Shown in pieces: positions 8,819 to 18,496 of a DNA stretch of 64,000 nt. The notes beneath the pieces were generated by a model that worked only from the letters and a program-made list of their open reading frames with translations, did not search any database and was not told where the DNA came from. This stretch comes from Lentzea albidocapillata (lineage in GTDB: Bacteria > Actinomycetota > Actinomycetes > Mycobacteriales > Pseudonocardiaceae), in contig NZ_JOEA01000008.1 in assembly GCF_000719115.1 (NCBI RefSeq), forward strand, positions 124,001 through 188,000, read 5' to 3'. The position numbers were made by a program, and so were the translations under genes. Each line of letters starts with the position of its first letter. Position 1 is the first letter of the stretch.

Positions 8819-10117
8819 ATGCTCAGCCCGTTGGACCTGTCCCTGATAAGCGGACCGATCCCCAAGCTCGCCACGGCCGCAGCCGCGCTCGCGCTCACCT
8901 ACCTGGCCATCCGGAAGAACCGGACGTGGTGGATCCGCGTGCTGCCGATCGTCGTGCTGGCGTGCGCGCTCGTGGTGACCGGGCTGGTGCTCGTCGTCGA
9001 CCACGTGTGGAAACCGTGGCCGGAGCCGATGCCGGTCGTTCTGGCGGTGTGGCTGGGCGCGGCGCTGGTCGCGTTGACGCTGGCAGCGGTGCGGCTGCGC
9101 TCCGGCCGATGGTACGGACGGGCCTTCGGCGTCCTGCTGGCGCTGGGTGTGACGGCGAGCGCGGTGGTCGCGACGAACGCCCATTTCGGGCAGTACCCCA
9201 CCACGCGCGCGATGCTGGACGTCTTCAGGAACGACAGGGTCGACCTGAACGACGCCGCTCCCCCGCCCACGGGCGTCGTCGAGGTGCCCGCGGGCCAGAA
9301 GCTCGCCGACGTCTGGAAGCGGCCGGCGAACCTGCCGGACAAGGGCGTCGTCACCGAGGCGGAGATCCCCGGCGCGTTCAAGGCGCGGCCGGCGTGGATC
9401 TACCTGCCTCCCGCCTACAACACGACCCCACGCCCGCGACTGCCCGTCATCGTCCTGATGGCGGGCCAGCCGGGCAGTCCACGCGACTGGTTCGACGGTG
9501 GCCGGATCCTCGACAACCTCGACGCGTACGCGCGTGAGCACGACGGGCTCGCGCCGATCGTCGTGGTGGTCGACCAGCTCGGCACGTCGACCGCGAACCC
9601 GCTGTGCCTCGACTCGAAGCTGGGTCAGTCGGAGACCTATCTGGCACGCGATGTGCCCGCGTGGATCAAGCACCGGCTGACGGTCGACGAGCGCCGGGAG
9701 TCGTGGACCGTCGCGGGCTTCTCCCAAGGCGCCACGTGCTCGGTGCAGCTGGCCGTGCGCGCGCCGGACGTGTACGGCAACTTCGTCGCCCTTGCCCCCC
9801 AGCCCGAGCCCTCGCTGGGCACGCGGCAGGAGACGGTCAAGGCGGCGTTCGACGGCGACGAGGCCGCGTTCGTCCGGGTCAACCCGATGGACATCCTCGC
9901 GCGCCAGCGATTCCCGCACACGGCGGGCATGGTCGTCGCCGGACGCGACGACGTCACGTACCGCAAGGCGGACGCCGAGGTGTTCGAGGCGTGCCGGAAG
10001 GCCGGAATGGACGTGCAGTGGAAAGAACTGCCGAACAACCACGACTGGAACATGGCCCGCGAGGGTCTCTTCGGGTCGCTGCCGTGGCTCGCGCAGCGAA
10101 CAGGGCTGGTCAGATGA
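8819..10117 (+). CDS. Membrane-anchored alpha/beta-hydrolase (esterase D / antigen 85-like)
   Basis: 432 residues. Four hydrophobic segments in the first about 120 residues anchor a C-terminal extracellular esterase domain with the nucleophile elbow GFSQGA near 302 and a late NNHDWN His motif. This architecture (membrane segments plus esterase D/Ag85-like hydrolase) is common in actinomycetes. The stop overlaps the start of the MprF-like gene by 4 bases (ATGA), so the two are co-translated. A shared job in the cell envelope, such as handling lipid or ester groups, is inferred. Confidence 0.82.
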   Translation: MLSPLDLSLISGPIPKLATAAAALALTYLAIRKNRTWWIRVLPIVVLACALVVTGLVLVVDHVWKPWPEPMPVVLAVWLGAALVALTLAAVRLRSGRWYGRAFGVLLALGVTASAVVATNAHFGQYPTTRAMLDVFRNDRVDLNDAAPPPTGVVEVPAGQKLADVWKRPANLPDKGVVTEAEIPGAFKARPAWIYLPPAYNTTPRPRLPVIVLMAGQPGSPRDWFDGGRILDNLDAYAREHDGLAPIVVVVDQLGTSTANPLCLDSKLGQSETYLARDVPAWIKHRLTVDERRESWTVAGFSQGATCSVQLAVRAPDVYGNFVALAPQPEPSLGTRQETVKAAFDGDEAAFVRVNPMDILARQRFPHTAGMVVAGRDDVTYRKADAEVFEACRKAGMDVQWKELPNNHDWNMAREGLFGSLPWLAQRTGLVR

Positions 10118-12564
10118 TCGGCCGGCTGTTCCGCGCCGCGCCTCTGACGTGCACGTTCCTGATCGTCTTCTGGACGGCCGGGGCGTTGAGCGGGGCGATC
10201 GGCGGCGCGAGCGACGAGCTGCTCACGCAGACCGGGTTCGGCACCGGGAGCCCGTGGTGGACGGTGCTCACCTCGGCGCTGTGGTCGATGGACCTGCTGG
10301 GTTACATCGCGACCACCGTGCTGCTGGCCGTCACCGGACCGCTGGCGGAGCGCGAGTTCGGCGCGCTGCGCACCGCGGCGATCTTCCTGGCCACGCACGT
10401 GCTCGGCTCGTTCCTGGGGCTCTGCCTGGTGCTGGTCGGCGGCGACCTGCACTGGGGCTGGCTCGAGTCGCTCGTCGGCGAGTCGGCGGCGGGGCCGTCG
10501 ATCGGCGGGGTCGGGCTGACGCTCGCCCTGACGTTCCGGATGCCACCGCTGTGGAGGCGTCGCGTCCGGCTGATGATGATCTTGTCGGTGCTGGTCCTTA
10601 CGCTGTACTCAGGTTGGCTGGAAGACCTCCTCCGACTGTCCGGTGGCGTGGCCGGGCTGGTGGTGGGAGCGCTGTTCCTGAAGAGCGGGCCGGTGCACAA
10701 GGCGCGTTCGCTGCAGGAGACGCGGGTGCTGGTGGCGTTGTTGCTCGCGGCGTCGGCGCTCGGGCCGGTGGTGTCGATGATGTCGCCGTACCCGAACGGA
10801 CCGCTGTGGTGGTTCGCGGACGTCGTCGCGGTCGCGCAGCCGTCGCAGGACGACGTCTACGCGATGTGCTCCTCGGACGCGGTCGAGCTGTGCCGGACGA
10901 TGGTGGTCCAGCTGTCGTACGGCCGGTTCCCCGCGCTCGTGATGTCGTTGCTGCCGGCGTTGCTGCTGCTCGTGCTGGCGGAAGGGCTGCGGCGCGGGCG
11001 GCGGTTCGCGTGGCGGGCGGCGCTCGTGTTCAACGTGGCGTTCGCGGCGTTCATCGGTTCGTACGTCGTGTACGTCGCGCAGTTCCCGGACGCGAGCGTG
11101 CTGGAGCTGGCGGTCTCGTTCGGTGTGCCGATGCTGGCACCGCTCGCGATCATCGTGGTGTTGTTGTTGACGCGCAAGCATTTCGACGTGCGTCTTCCTC
11201 GGCATGCCGTGGTGAGGTTCTGGCGGTTCACGGCGATCAGCGTCGCGTTGCTGTCGGCGCTGTACATCTTCGGCGGGTACCTGGTCCGCGACCAGTTCAC
11301 GCCGGAGCCCGGGTTCGGTGCGCTGCTCGCGGACCTGCCGACGCGGTTCCTGCCGCCGGGCTACCTCGACCTGGTGCCGCTGCGGTTCTCCGCCGAGGGG
11401 TTGGCCGGCACGCTGCTGTTCGAGTACACCGGCGTGGTGTTCTGGCTGATCGTGCTGGCCGGGCTGCTCATGGCGTCGTGGCGGACGTGGCCGTCGTCGT
11501 GCGAGAAGGAGGCAGCGCATGCCCGTGAACTGATGCGGCGCCACGGCGGTTCGTCGTTGTCGTACATGACGACGTGGCGCGGCAACCAGTACTGGTTCAC
11601 GCCTGACGGTGAGACGGCCATCGCGTACCGCGTGGTGGCGACCATCGCGCTGACGGTCGGCGATCCGATCGGCCCGGCGCGGCTGGACGCCGTGCGCGGG
11701 TTCGCGGAGTTCTGCGCGCGCAACGGCTGGACACCGTGCCTCTACAGCGTGGGCGCGGAAACGCGAGCCGCGGTGGAGGAACTCGGCTGGTCGGCGGTGC
11801 AGGTCGCCGAGGACACGATGATCGAGCTGGACGAGCTGAGCTTCACCGGCAAGAAGTGGCAGGACGTGCGCACGGCGCTGAACAAGGCTACCAAGGCCGG
11901 GATCACCGCCGAGTGGTGCACGTACGCCGACGCGCCGTACGCGATCACGGACCAGATCCGCTCGATCTCGGCGGAGTGGGTGGCGGACAAGGGCCTGCCG
12001 GAGATGGGTTTCACGCTGGGAGGGCTGGAAGAGCTGACCGGTGACGGGGTCCGCTGCCTGCTGGCGGTGGACGGCGACCGGACCGTGCACGGCATCACGA
12101 GCTGGCTGCCGGTGTACGCCGACGGCGAGATCGTCGGGTGGACGCTCGACTTCATGCGCCGCCGCTCGCACGGCTTCCGCGGCTCGATGGAGTTCCTGAT
12201 CGCCTCGGCGGCACAACAACTCCAGGCCGAGGGAGCGCGGTTCCTGAGCCTGTCCGGGGCACCACTCGCGCGGCTGGACCGCGGTGAGCGGCCGCGGGCG
12301 TTGCAGCGCGTCCTGGACTTCACCGGGCAGGTGCTGGAGCCGGTGTACGGGTTCCGCTCGCTGTTCGCGTTCAAGGCGAAGTTCCAGCCGACCTATCAGC
12401 CGATGTTCATGGCGTATCCGGACTCGGCGGCACTGCCGCGCATCGCGAACGCGGTGAGCCGCGCGTACCTCCCGCACCTCAACGCGCGGCAGGGACTGCG
12501 GCTCGCGACCAAGATGATCATTCGGACGCGTGAGCGCGTGACCACGCCTGGTCGAACTCGCTAG
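10114..12564 (+). CDS. MprF/LysX-like phosphatidylglycerol lysyltransferase (DUF2156) with rhomboid-like membrane domain
   Basis: 816 residues starting inside the preceding gene (ATGA). The N-terminal about 450 residues are a multi-span membrane region that opens with a rhomboid-like fold; further spans follow up to about 460. The C-terminal about 330 residues are the DUF2156 GNAT-like synthase domain (RRHGGSSLSYMTTWRGNQYWF near its start, then SLSGAPLAR and GFRSLFAFKAKFQP). This family transfers an aminoacyl group from tRNA to phosphatidylglycerol and flips the product, which lowers surface charge and protects against cationic peptides. There is no lysyl-tRNA synthetase domain, unlike mycobacterial LysX, so it uses cellular aminoacyl-tRNA. 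Amino acid specificity is not readable. Confidence 0.85.
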   Translation: MIGRLFRAAPLTCTFLIVFWTAGALSGAIGGASDELLTQTGFGTGSPWWTVLTSALWSMDLLGYIATTVLLAVTGPLAEREFGALRTAAIFLATHVLGSFLGLCLVLVGGDLHWGWLESLVGESAAGPSIGGVGLTLALTFRMPPLWRRRVRLMMILSVLVLTLYSGWLEDLLRLSGGVAGLVVGALFLKSGPVHKARSLQETRVLVALLLAASALGPVVSMMSPYPNGPLWWFADVVAVAQPSQDDVYAMCSSDAVELCRTMVVQLSYGRFPALVMSLLPALLLLVLAEGLRRGRRFAWRAALVFNVAFAAFIGSYVVYVAQFPDASVLELAVSFGVPMLAPLAIIVVLLLTRKHFDVRLPRHAVVRFWRFTAISVALLSALYIFGGYLVRDQFTPEPGFGALLADLPTRFLPPGYLDLVPLRFSAEGLAGTLLFEYTGVVFWLIVLAGLLMASWRTWPSSCEKEAAHARELMRRHGGSSLSYMTTWRGNQYWFTPDGETAIAYRVVATIALTVGDPIGPARLDAVRGFAEFCARNGWTPCLYSVGAETRAAVEELGWSAVQVAEDTMIELDELSFTGKKWQDVRTALNKATKAGITAEWCTYADAPYAITDQIRSISAEWVADKGLPEMGFTLGGLEELTGDGVRCLLAVDGDRTVHGITSWLPVYADGEIVGWTLDFMRRRSHGFRGSMEFLIASAAQQLQAEGARFLSLSGAPLARLDRGERPRALQRVLDFTGQVLEPVYGFRSLFAFKAKFQPTYQPMFMAYPDSAALPRIANAVSRAYLPHLNARQGLRLATKMIIRTRERVTTPGRTR

Positions 12565-12575
12565 TGCGGCACTAG
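12561..12575. promoter_or_regulatory. Short palindrome before the LuxR-type regulator
   Basis: CTAGTGC-G-GCACTAG, 7-bp arms, overlaps the stop codon of the MprF-like gene and lies 65 bases before the regulator start. It could be an operator for that regulator. There is no supporting second copy. Confidence 0.3.
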
Positions 12576-12639
12576 TCCAAAAGGGTGGAGAGGTGATGCT
12601 CGTCATCACACTCCCGCACCACTAGGCGAAGATGCGCCG

Positions 12640-14805
12640 ATGACCGTGCGGGGCGATCTGCCTGCCCAGACCACGACGTTCATCGGCCGCCGGGCGGTGC
12701 TCGCCGAAGCCGAGGCACTTCTGCGCCGATCCCGGCTGGTCACGCTGGTGGGTGCGGGCGGTGCGGGCAAGACGCGGATCGCCGGGGAGACGGGACGCGC
12801 GCTGGCTGGGGCGGGGACGTTCCAGCACGGGGTGTGGCGGGTGCGGCTCGCCGATCTCCACGACCCGGCGGCGCTGTCCCGCACCGTCGCGGCCGAGCTC
12901 CGGATCGTCGACAACTCACCGGAGGCCGGGCTCAACCGACTCGTGGAGTCGTTGCACGACAAGCACTTGTTGCTCGTGCTGGACGGCTGCGAGCACCTGC
13001 TTGAGGCGGTCCGGCATCTGGCGCACCACCTGTTGCGCGACTGCGAGGGGCTGACGATCCTCGCCACCTCGCGGGAGCCGCTCGGCGTCTACGGGGAGCA
13101 TCTGCTGCGGGTTCCGCCGCTGAGCGTGGACGAAGCGGTGGAGCTGTTCCTGGACCGGGCGGAGCTGCCGCCCGGCTCACCCTGCGTCACGACGCTGTGC
13201 CAGGCGGTCGAAGGGCTGCCGCTCGCGATCGAACTCCTGGCCGCGCTACCGGCCGGTGTGGTGCTTCCCGAGGTGCCCCGGCAGCCCGCCTCTCTGGAGC
13301 AGGTGCTCGAGTGGGCGGCGCAGCAGTGTACGGACGAGGAACGGCGGTTGTGGGCACAGCTGTCGGTGTTCCCTGCGGACTTCGACCTCGGCGCCGCCGA
13401 GGCGGTGGCGGACGCGGACGTGCTGAAACCCTTGTCAACGTTGGTTCTCCGGTCGATCGTGGCGACGACGACGAGCCCCGTCACCGGTGAGACCCGCTAT
13501 CGATTATCGAACACCGTGTCGCAGTTCGGTGCTCGTCTGCTGATGGACGCGGACGAGCCGTTACGCCGCCACGCCGTGCACTACAGCGAGTTCGTGGACG
13601 AGGCCGTCCGCTCGTGGTTCTCGCCGGGTGAAGCGTTGTGGATGGGCCGGTTGTGGGAGGAGTGGCCGAACATCCGCGCGGCCGTCGGTCACGCGCTCCG
13701 GACACCCGGCCTGGCCGCGGCCGGCGCGGTCGTGACGATGAACGTGCAGCGGGCGCGCTTCACCTCGTTCGCGGGGATGCTCGGGCAGGCGTGGGACATG
13801 CTCGGCGCCGCCCGCGAGGTGATCACCGAGGCACCGCTGCGGACGTCGTTGCTGGCGCACAGCGCGTACATGACGCAGGTGCGTGGCGATTCGGCGGTGG
13901 CGTTCCCGTTGATGAACGAGGCACGTGCGTTGCCGCGGCTGCCGATCACCGACGTGCACCTGGTTCTGGCCGAGGCCACGCATCTCTTCTTCGTGGAGGG
14001 CTCACCGGACTGTGTGCCGTTGTACGCGCACGTCGTGGAGCTGTGCCGTCAGTACGCGTCGCCGGGCGACACCTACGTCTCCGAGCTGATGCACGCGATG
14101 GCGTCGTGCTTCCTGCTGGACGCCGAAGCCGCGGACAAGGCCACGACAGCGCTCGCCAGGCAGGCCGAGAGCAACGGCGTGAACTGGTCGCACGCCTGGG
14201 GGCTGTGGCATCGCGGTCTCTACGAACTGCTGCACGGCGACCCGGCACAGGTGCATCCGCTGGTGATCGAGGCGTTGCGGATCCAGCTGACGCTCGGCGA
14301 CACGTGGGGTGCGCCGTTCAGTCTGTGGCTGCTCGCCTGCGCGTGCGCCGAACTCGGGGCCTTCGACCGCGCGGCACGGCTGCTCGGCGCGCTGCGGTCG
14401 CAGGAACGGATCTCGCGAATCTCGTTCGGTGGCATGAGCCCGTTCCACCGGCTGCTGGACCGCGCCGACCGGACCGTCCGCCGCTCGCTCGGCGACGACT
14501 ACCAGGTGATCTTGACGCTCGGCGCCGACCTGCGACCGGAGCAGGCGATGGCGTTCGCGCTCGAACCGGTGCCGGACTCCGAACGCCGACCGGCGAAGCC
14601 GCTGCTGCCCGGCGGCCTGACCCGGCAGGAGTTCACCATCGCCGGGCTGGTCGCGGACGGCTTCACGTCGAAGCAGATCGGGGCACGGCTGTTCATCTCG
14701 CCGCGCACCGCGGACCGGCACGTGGTCAACATCCGGGTGAAGCTCGGCCTGCCGAGCAGGGTCGCGCTCGCGGCCTGGCACCGCTCGGTCACCGGGGAGC
14801 GTTAG
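12640..14805 (+). CDS. LuxR-family transcriptional regulator with STAND ATPase domain
   Basis: 721 residues. N-terminal NB-ARC/AAA-like ATPase: FIGRRAVLAEAEALL, Walker A VGAGGAGKTR near residue 39, Walker B LLLVLDGCEH near 110, and LTILATSREPLGV. A long helical, TPR-like middle is followed by a C-terminal LuxR helix-turn-helix (GLTRQEFTIAGLVADGFTSKQI, then FISPRTADRHVVNI, about 655-712). This is the AfsR/LAL-like class of large ATP-dependent activators. The HTH has the normal length and core residues. Targets are unknown. It converges with the LysE gene at 14802, stops overlapping by 4 bases. Confidence 0.9.
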   Translation: MTVRGDLPAQTTTFIGRRAVLAEAEALLRRSRLVTLVGAGGAGKTRIAGETGRALAGAGTFQHGVWRVRLADLHDPAALSRTVAAELRIVDNSPEAGLNRLVESLHDKHLLLVLDGCEHLLEAVRHLAHHLLRDCEGLTILATSREPLGVYGEHLLRVPPLSVDEAVELFLDRAELPPGSPCVTTLCQAVEGLPLAIELLAALPAGVVLPEVPRQPASLEQVLEWAAQQCTDEERRLWAQLSVFPADFDLGAAEAVADADVLKPLSTLVLRSIVATTTSPVTGETRYRLSNTVSQFGARLLMDADEPLRRHAVHYSEFVDEAVRSWFSPGEALWMGRLWEEWPNIRAAVGHALRTPGLAAAGAVVTMNVQRARFTSFAGMLGQAWDMLGAAREVITEAPLRTSLLAHSAYMTQVRGDSAVAFPLMNEARALPRLPITDVHLVLAEATHLFFVEGSPDCVPLYAHVVELCRQYASPGDTYVSELMHAMASCFLLDAEAADKATTALARQAESNGVNWSHAWGLWHRGLYELLHGDPAQVHPLVIEALRIQLTLGDTWGAPFSLWLLACACAELGAFDRAARLLGALRSQERISRISFGGMSPFHRLLDRADRTVRRSLGDDYQVILTLGADLRPEQAMAFALEPVPDSERRPAKPLLPGGLTRQEFTIAGLVADGFTSKQIGARLFISPRTADRHVVNIRVKLGLPSRVALAAWHRSVTGER

Positions 14806-15410
14806 CGCGCCTCGAACGCCAGCTTCAGTCCCAGCGCGACGAACACGGACGCCGTCAGCCGGTCCAGCAGAACCTGCTGGCACAAAAGGAAAGCACGAGC
14901 ACGGCCGGCCACCGCGATGAGGATCGGCAGCCACACCAGGCCGAGCCCGAGGTGGATGGCGACGAGTACGGCGCCCCACGCGGGCTCACCGGCGGGCATG
15001 AACTGCGGCAGCAGCGACAGGTAGAAGACGCCGACCTTGGGGTTGAGCAGGTTCGTCAGCAGTCCGGCGCGCAACGACGCCCCCGCGCCCGGCACCGGAC
15101 GGGAGTCCTCGAGGGACACGGCCTTCCGGGAGTTCCACAAAGCCTTGGCGCCCAGGTAGATCAGGTAGGCGGCGCCGAGCCAGCGCACGATGTCGTAGGC
15201 AAGTTCGGACGCCTGCAGCAGCGCGGTGAGGCCCGCGAGGCTCGCCACCGCCCAGACCAGGCAGCCGAGTGTGATGCCGAGGACCACGCCCATCGCCGCG
15301 CGTTTGCCGCTCAGCAACGCAGTGCGCAACACCATCACCGTGTCCAGACCGGGTGTCAGGACGGTGAGCAGTGCGACGAGCGAGAAGCTCAGGAGCGCGG
15401 CGGCCGACAT
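14802..15410 (-). CDS. LysE-family amino acid exporter (copy 1)
   Basis: 202 residues, six hydrophobic segments, standard LysE/RhtB layout: LVALLTVLTPGLDTVMVLRTAL at the N-terminus, the GxxxG-rich first half, and LLTNLLNPKVGVFYLSLLPQF in the middle. These proton-driven transporters export amino acids or related metabolites through the membrane. It lies directly downstream (19 bases) of a second copy of exactly the same length and very similar sequence, so the pair is a recent tandem duplication and probably co-transcribed. Confidence 0.9.
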   Translation of the reverse strand: MSAAALLSFSLVALLTVLTPGLDTVMVLRTALLSGKRAAMGVVLGITLGCLVWAVASLAGLTALLQASELAYDIVRWLGAAYLIYLGAKALWNSRKAVSLEDSRPVPGAGASLRAGLLTNLLNPKVGVFYLSLLPQFMPAGEPAWGAVLVAIHLGLGLVWLPILIAVAGRARAFLLCQQVLLDRLTASVFVALGLKLAFEAR

Positions 15411-15429
15411 GCGGACATCACATCACACG

Positions 15430-16038
15430 TCACCGCGCGTCCGCCGCCGTCTTCAAGCCGAACGCGATCAGCGCTGAAGCGGACAACCGGTCCAGCAGAA
15501 GCCGTTGCCGCAGCAGGAAAGCACGGGCCCGGCCGGCCGCCGTGATCAGGATCGGGAACCACACCAGCCCGATGCCGAGGTGGATGGCCACGAGCACCGC
15601 GCCCCACGCGGGCCGGCCGACCGGCAGGAACTGGGGCAGCAGCGAGATGTAGAAGACGCCCGGCTTCGGGTTGAGCAGGTTCGTCAGCAGTCCGACCCGG
15701 ACGGCCGCGCGCACCGACGGCACGGGCGCGGGTTCGTCGATCTCGACGGGACGCCTGGACTGCCACAACGCCTTGACGCCCAGGTAGATCAGGTATCCCG
15801 CGCCGAGCCAGCGCACGATGTCGTAGGCCAGTTCGGACGCCTGCAGCAGCGCTGTCAGGCCGACCAGGCCCGCGACCGCCCACGCCAGGCAGCCCAGCGT
15901 GCTGCCCACCACGACGCCCATGGCCGTGCGCCGGCCGACCAGCAGGGCCGTGCGCAACACCAGCAGCGTCTCGAGGCCCGGCGTGATGACCGTCAGCAAC
16001 GCGACGAGCGTGAAGCTCAGGAGGGCGGTGGTCGACAT
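15430..16038 (-). CDS. LysE-family amino acid exporter (copy 2)
   Basis: 202 residues, six membrane segments. The same landmarks as its neighbour occur at the same positions (LVALLTVITPGLETLLVLRTAL; LLTNLLNPKPGVFYISLLPQF). By eye, most positions are identical; differences cluster in the loop at about 95-115 (EIDEPAPVPSVRAAVR here). It is first in the two-gene unit. Substrate is unknown. LysE-type pairs can also form hetero-pairs, but nothing in the sequence shows that. Confidence 0.9.
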   Translation of the reverse strand: MSTTALLSFTLVALLTVITPGLETLLVLRTALLVGRRTAMGVVVGSTLGCLAWAVAGLVGLTALLQASELAYDIVRWLGAGYLIYLGVKALWQSRRPVEIDEPAPVPSVRAAVRVGLLTNLLNPKPGVFYISLLPQFLPVGRPAWGAVLVAIHLGIGLVWFPILITAAGRARAFLLRQRLLLDRLSASALIAFGLKTAADAR

Positions 16039-16116
16039 GACGCCATGAGAACACGGAAGAACGGCGCCACCAGAAGAATTAACACACCCGACAGGACCGG
16101 CACGACGCCGGGGCGC

Positions 16117-16788
16117 TCAGGTCAGCCGGTAACCGTGCGCCGGGCGGTTCGCCATGCCGTACCGCGGTTGCACCTCCGCCTTGCCGATGGTCACCAGGTG
16201 CTCCAGGTAGCGGCGGGCACTCACGCGGGACAGCCCCGCCCGATCGCCGACCTCCTGGGCCGACAGGTCGTTCGCGCTGTCCCGCAACGCATCGGTCACC
16301 AGCCGCAACGTCACGGCGGACAGTCCCTTGGGCATGGCCGGAGTCCTCGGCCGGTGGTGCATCAGCGAGTCGACCTGGTCCTGGTCCAGCACCTGCCCCA
16401 GCCGCTGCACCTCGATCCGTTGCGCGAGGTACTCCCGCATCCGGTCGAGGAACGCCGTGCGCGTGAACGGCTTGACGAGGTAGTTGTCGACTCCGCGGGA
16501 CATGGCCTGACGCACGGTCTCCCGTTCGCGTGCCGCCGTCACCGCGATGACGTCCACGGGCGGCCCACCGCGGGCGCGCAGCCGTGACAGCACCTCCAGC
16601 CCGGACATGTCCGGCAGGTGGATGTCGAGCAGCACCAGGTCCGGCCGCAACGCCTCCACGGCCCGCAACGCCTCACCACCGCGGTGGGCCTCGCCGACCA
16701 CCTCGAACTCGGGCATCGCCTCCAGGAACCCGCGGTGGATCGCCGCCACGGCGAAGTCGTCGTCGACCACGAGCGTTCGCACGCTCAT
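16117..16788 (-). CDS. CitB/DcuR-type response regulator
   Basis: 223 residues. Receiver domain with acidic pocket VVDDD (8-12), phospho-acceptor Asp near 55 (LVLLDIHLPDMSG) and the Lys of VKPF near 110. A C-terminal winged-helix region follows (LSAQEVGDRAGLSRVSARRYLEHL), as in CitB/DpiA/DcuR regulators of C4-dicarboxylate and citrate use. Its start overlaps the stop of the sensor kinase gene (ATGA), giving a two-gene operon. It most likely controls the divergent tricarboxylate transporter at 18497-21448. Confidence 0.92.
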   Translation of the reverse strand: MSVRTLVVDDDFAVAAIHRGFLEAMPEFEVVGEAHRGGEALRAVEALRPDLVLLDIHLPDMSGLEVLSRLRARGGPPVDVIAVTAARERETVRQAMSRGVDNYLVKPFTRTAFLDRMREYLAQRIEVQRLGQVLDQDQVDSLMHHRPRTPAMPKGLSAVTLRLVTDALRDSANDLSAQEVGDRAGLSRVSARRYLEHLVTIGKAEVQPRYGMANRPAHGYRLT

Positions 16789-18374
16789 CGGTTCCCCGTT
16801 TCCGGCAGCCACACGTCGAACGACGCGCCGCCGAGTTCCGAGTCGGTGATCGCGACCCGGCCACTGCGCCGGGTCACCACCCTCGACACCAATGCAAGTC
16901 CGATTCCTCTGCCGTGCGCGCCCTGGGCGTCCTTGGAGCTCACGCCCAGGTCGAAGATGCGGCCGCGTTGCGACTCCGCCACTCCCGGCCCGTCGTCGTC
17001 CACGACCACCCGCACTCCGGTGACCGACGAGCGCACGAGCACCCGCACGGTTCCACCGGTCTCCACGGCGTCGACCGCGTTGTCGACCAGGTTTCCCAGC
17101 ACGGTCAACGCGTCGTCGCCCGCACGAATGTCGACGGAGCTGCCGGGATCGAGCCGGAGCTCCACACCTCGTTCGTGCGCGGTGGAGGATTTTGCCAGCA
17201 ACAACGCCGCCAGGGCGGGATCGGCGTTCGCTCCGTCGATGATGTCGGCCGTGACCGAGCCGGCGCCACCGACCCGTTCGATGTAGGCGACGGCGTCCGG
17301 GCCGCGGTCCAGATCCAAAAGACCGCCGATGACGTGCAGGTGGTTCGAGAACTCGTGGGCCTGCGCGCGCAGCGCTTCCGTGACGGTGCGCTGCCCGTCG
17401 AGCTCGCGCAACGCGTCGTGCAGCTCTGTCCGATCGCGCAACGTCAGCACGACGCCGACGGCGCGTTCGTTCGTCTTGGCCGTCATCCGGTTCGCGACCA
17501 GAACCCGTTCCCCGGCAAGGACGAGCCGGTCCGCGACGTCGTCGTCACCACGGGCGAGGTCCAGCAGACCGGCGTCGAGCACCTCCGCCGCCGGGCGTCC
17601 GCTCGGGTTCTCGGCCAGACCCAGCAACCGCAGCGCCTCGTCGTTGACCAGCGCCAGCTTCTCCTGGTCGTCCACGGCGACCACACCTTCGCGGATGCCG
17701 TGCAGCATCGCGTCCCTGGTCTCGAGCAGCTGCGCGATCTCGGCCGGTTCGAGCCGGAACGTCCGCCGCCGCACGTGCTGCGTGATCAACGCGGCGCCGA
17801 GCACGCCGACCAGCGCGGCCGCCGCCAGCCAGCCGATCAGCTCCGGCAGGTCCTCGGCGAGGTCGGCCGAGAGCTGGCTCTCCAGGATGCCGACCGACGC
17901 CATGCCGATGACGCGCCCGTCCTCCGTCCGCACCGGCACCTTCGCGCGGAGCGACGTGCCGAGCGTGCCCGTCTCCGTGCCGACGAAGACCTCGCCGGAC
18001 AACGCGCTGGTCGGGTCGGTCGACACGCGCTCGCCGATCCGCTTCGGGTCGGGGTGGGCATAACGGACCCCGTTGTGGTCGGTGACCACCACGTACGTCA
18101 CGTTGGACGCCTTGCGGATCAGCTCGGCCAGGGGCTGGATCGTCGCGGGCGGGTCAACCGAGCCGAACGCCTCGATCACCGTCGGTAGCCGCGCCACGCT
18201 TTCGGCGACGGACAACATCCGGTCCTTGTAGGAGTCGCGGATCCGGTCGCTCTGCAGTTTGGCGGCGAGCAGCCCGGCCGCACAGGTGGTCATGAGCACG
18301 ATGACCACCTGCAACGCCAGAAGCAAAGCCCCAAACGAAACAGACCGACGGAACATGGATGGATTCTGACGCAT
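16785..18374 (-). CDS. CitA/DcuS-type sensor histidine kinase
   Basis: 529 residues. A membrane segment (about 12-38), an extracytoplasmic PDC/Cache sensor (about 40-180, with SNVTYVVVTDHNGVRYAHPDP, the CitA-like signature), a second membrane segment (about 180-200), a cytoplasmic PAS domain, the H-box AHEFSNHLHVIGGLLDLD with the phospho-acceptor His, and a HATPase domain with GRGIGLALVSRVV. The family senses citrate or C4-dicarboxylates outside the cell. The start at 18374 is one of two in-frame ATGs (the other is 18356); neither has a strong ribosome binding site. Confidence 0.92.
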   Translation of the reverse strand: MRQNPSMFRRSVSFGALLLALQVVIVLMTTCAAGLLAAKLQSDRIRDSYKDRMLSVAESVARLPTVIEAFGSVDPPATIQPLAELIRKASNVTYVVVTDHNGVRYAHPDPKRIGERVSTDPTSALSGEVFVGTETGTLGTSLRAKVPVRTEDGRVIGMASVGILESQLSADLAEDLPELIGWLAAAALVGVLGAALITQHVRRRTFRLEPAEIAQLLETRDAMLHGIREGVVAVDDQEKLALVNDEALRLLGLAENPSGRPAAEVLDAGLLDLARGDDDVADRLVLAGERVLVANRMTAKTNERAVGVVLTLRDRTELHDALRELDGQRTVTEALRAQAHEFSNHLHVIGGLLDLDRGPDAVAYIERVGGAGSVTADIIDGANADPALAALLLAKSSTAHERGVELRLDPGSSVDIRAGDDALTVLGNLVDNAVDAVETGGTVRVLVRSSVTGVRVVVDDDGPGVAESQRGRIFDLGVSSKDAQGAHGRGIGLALVSRVVTRRSGRVAITDSELGGASFDVWLPETGNR

Positions 18375-18496
18375 CAGCTGTGAAACAGGTCACGAACTAA
18401 ACGACCAATACGGAACTTACGACCTAAGCCTTACGAGCCGCACGGCCGTTACCTAGCGTCCCCGCCCAACGTTCGCAACGAAGCGAGGAGTACTCG

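Noticed and set aside
10609..12609. A 666-residue minus-strand frame opposite the MprF-like gene
   Set aside because: Arg/His/Gln-rich antisense shadow; the plus-strand DUF2156 protein is intact and recognisable.
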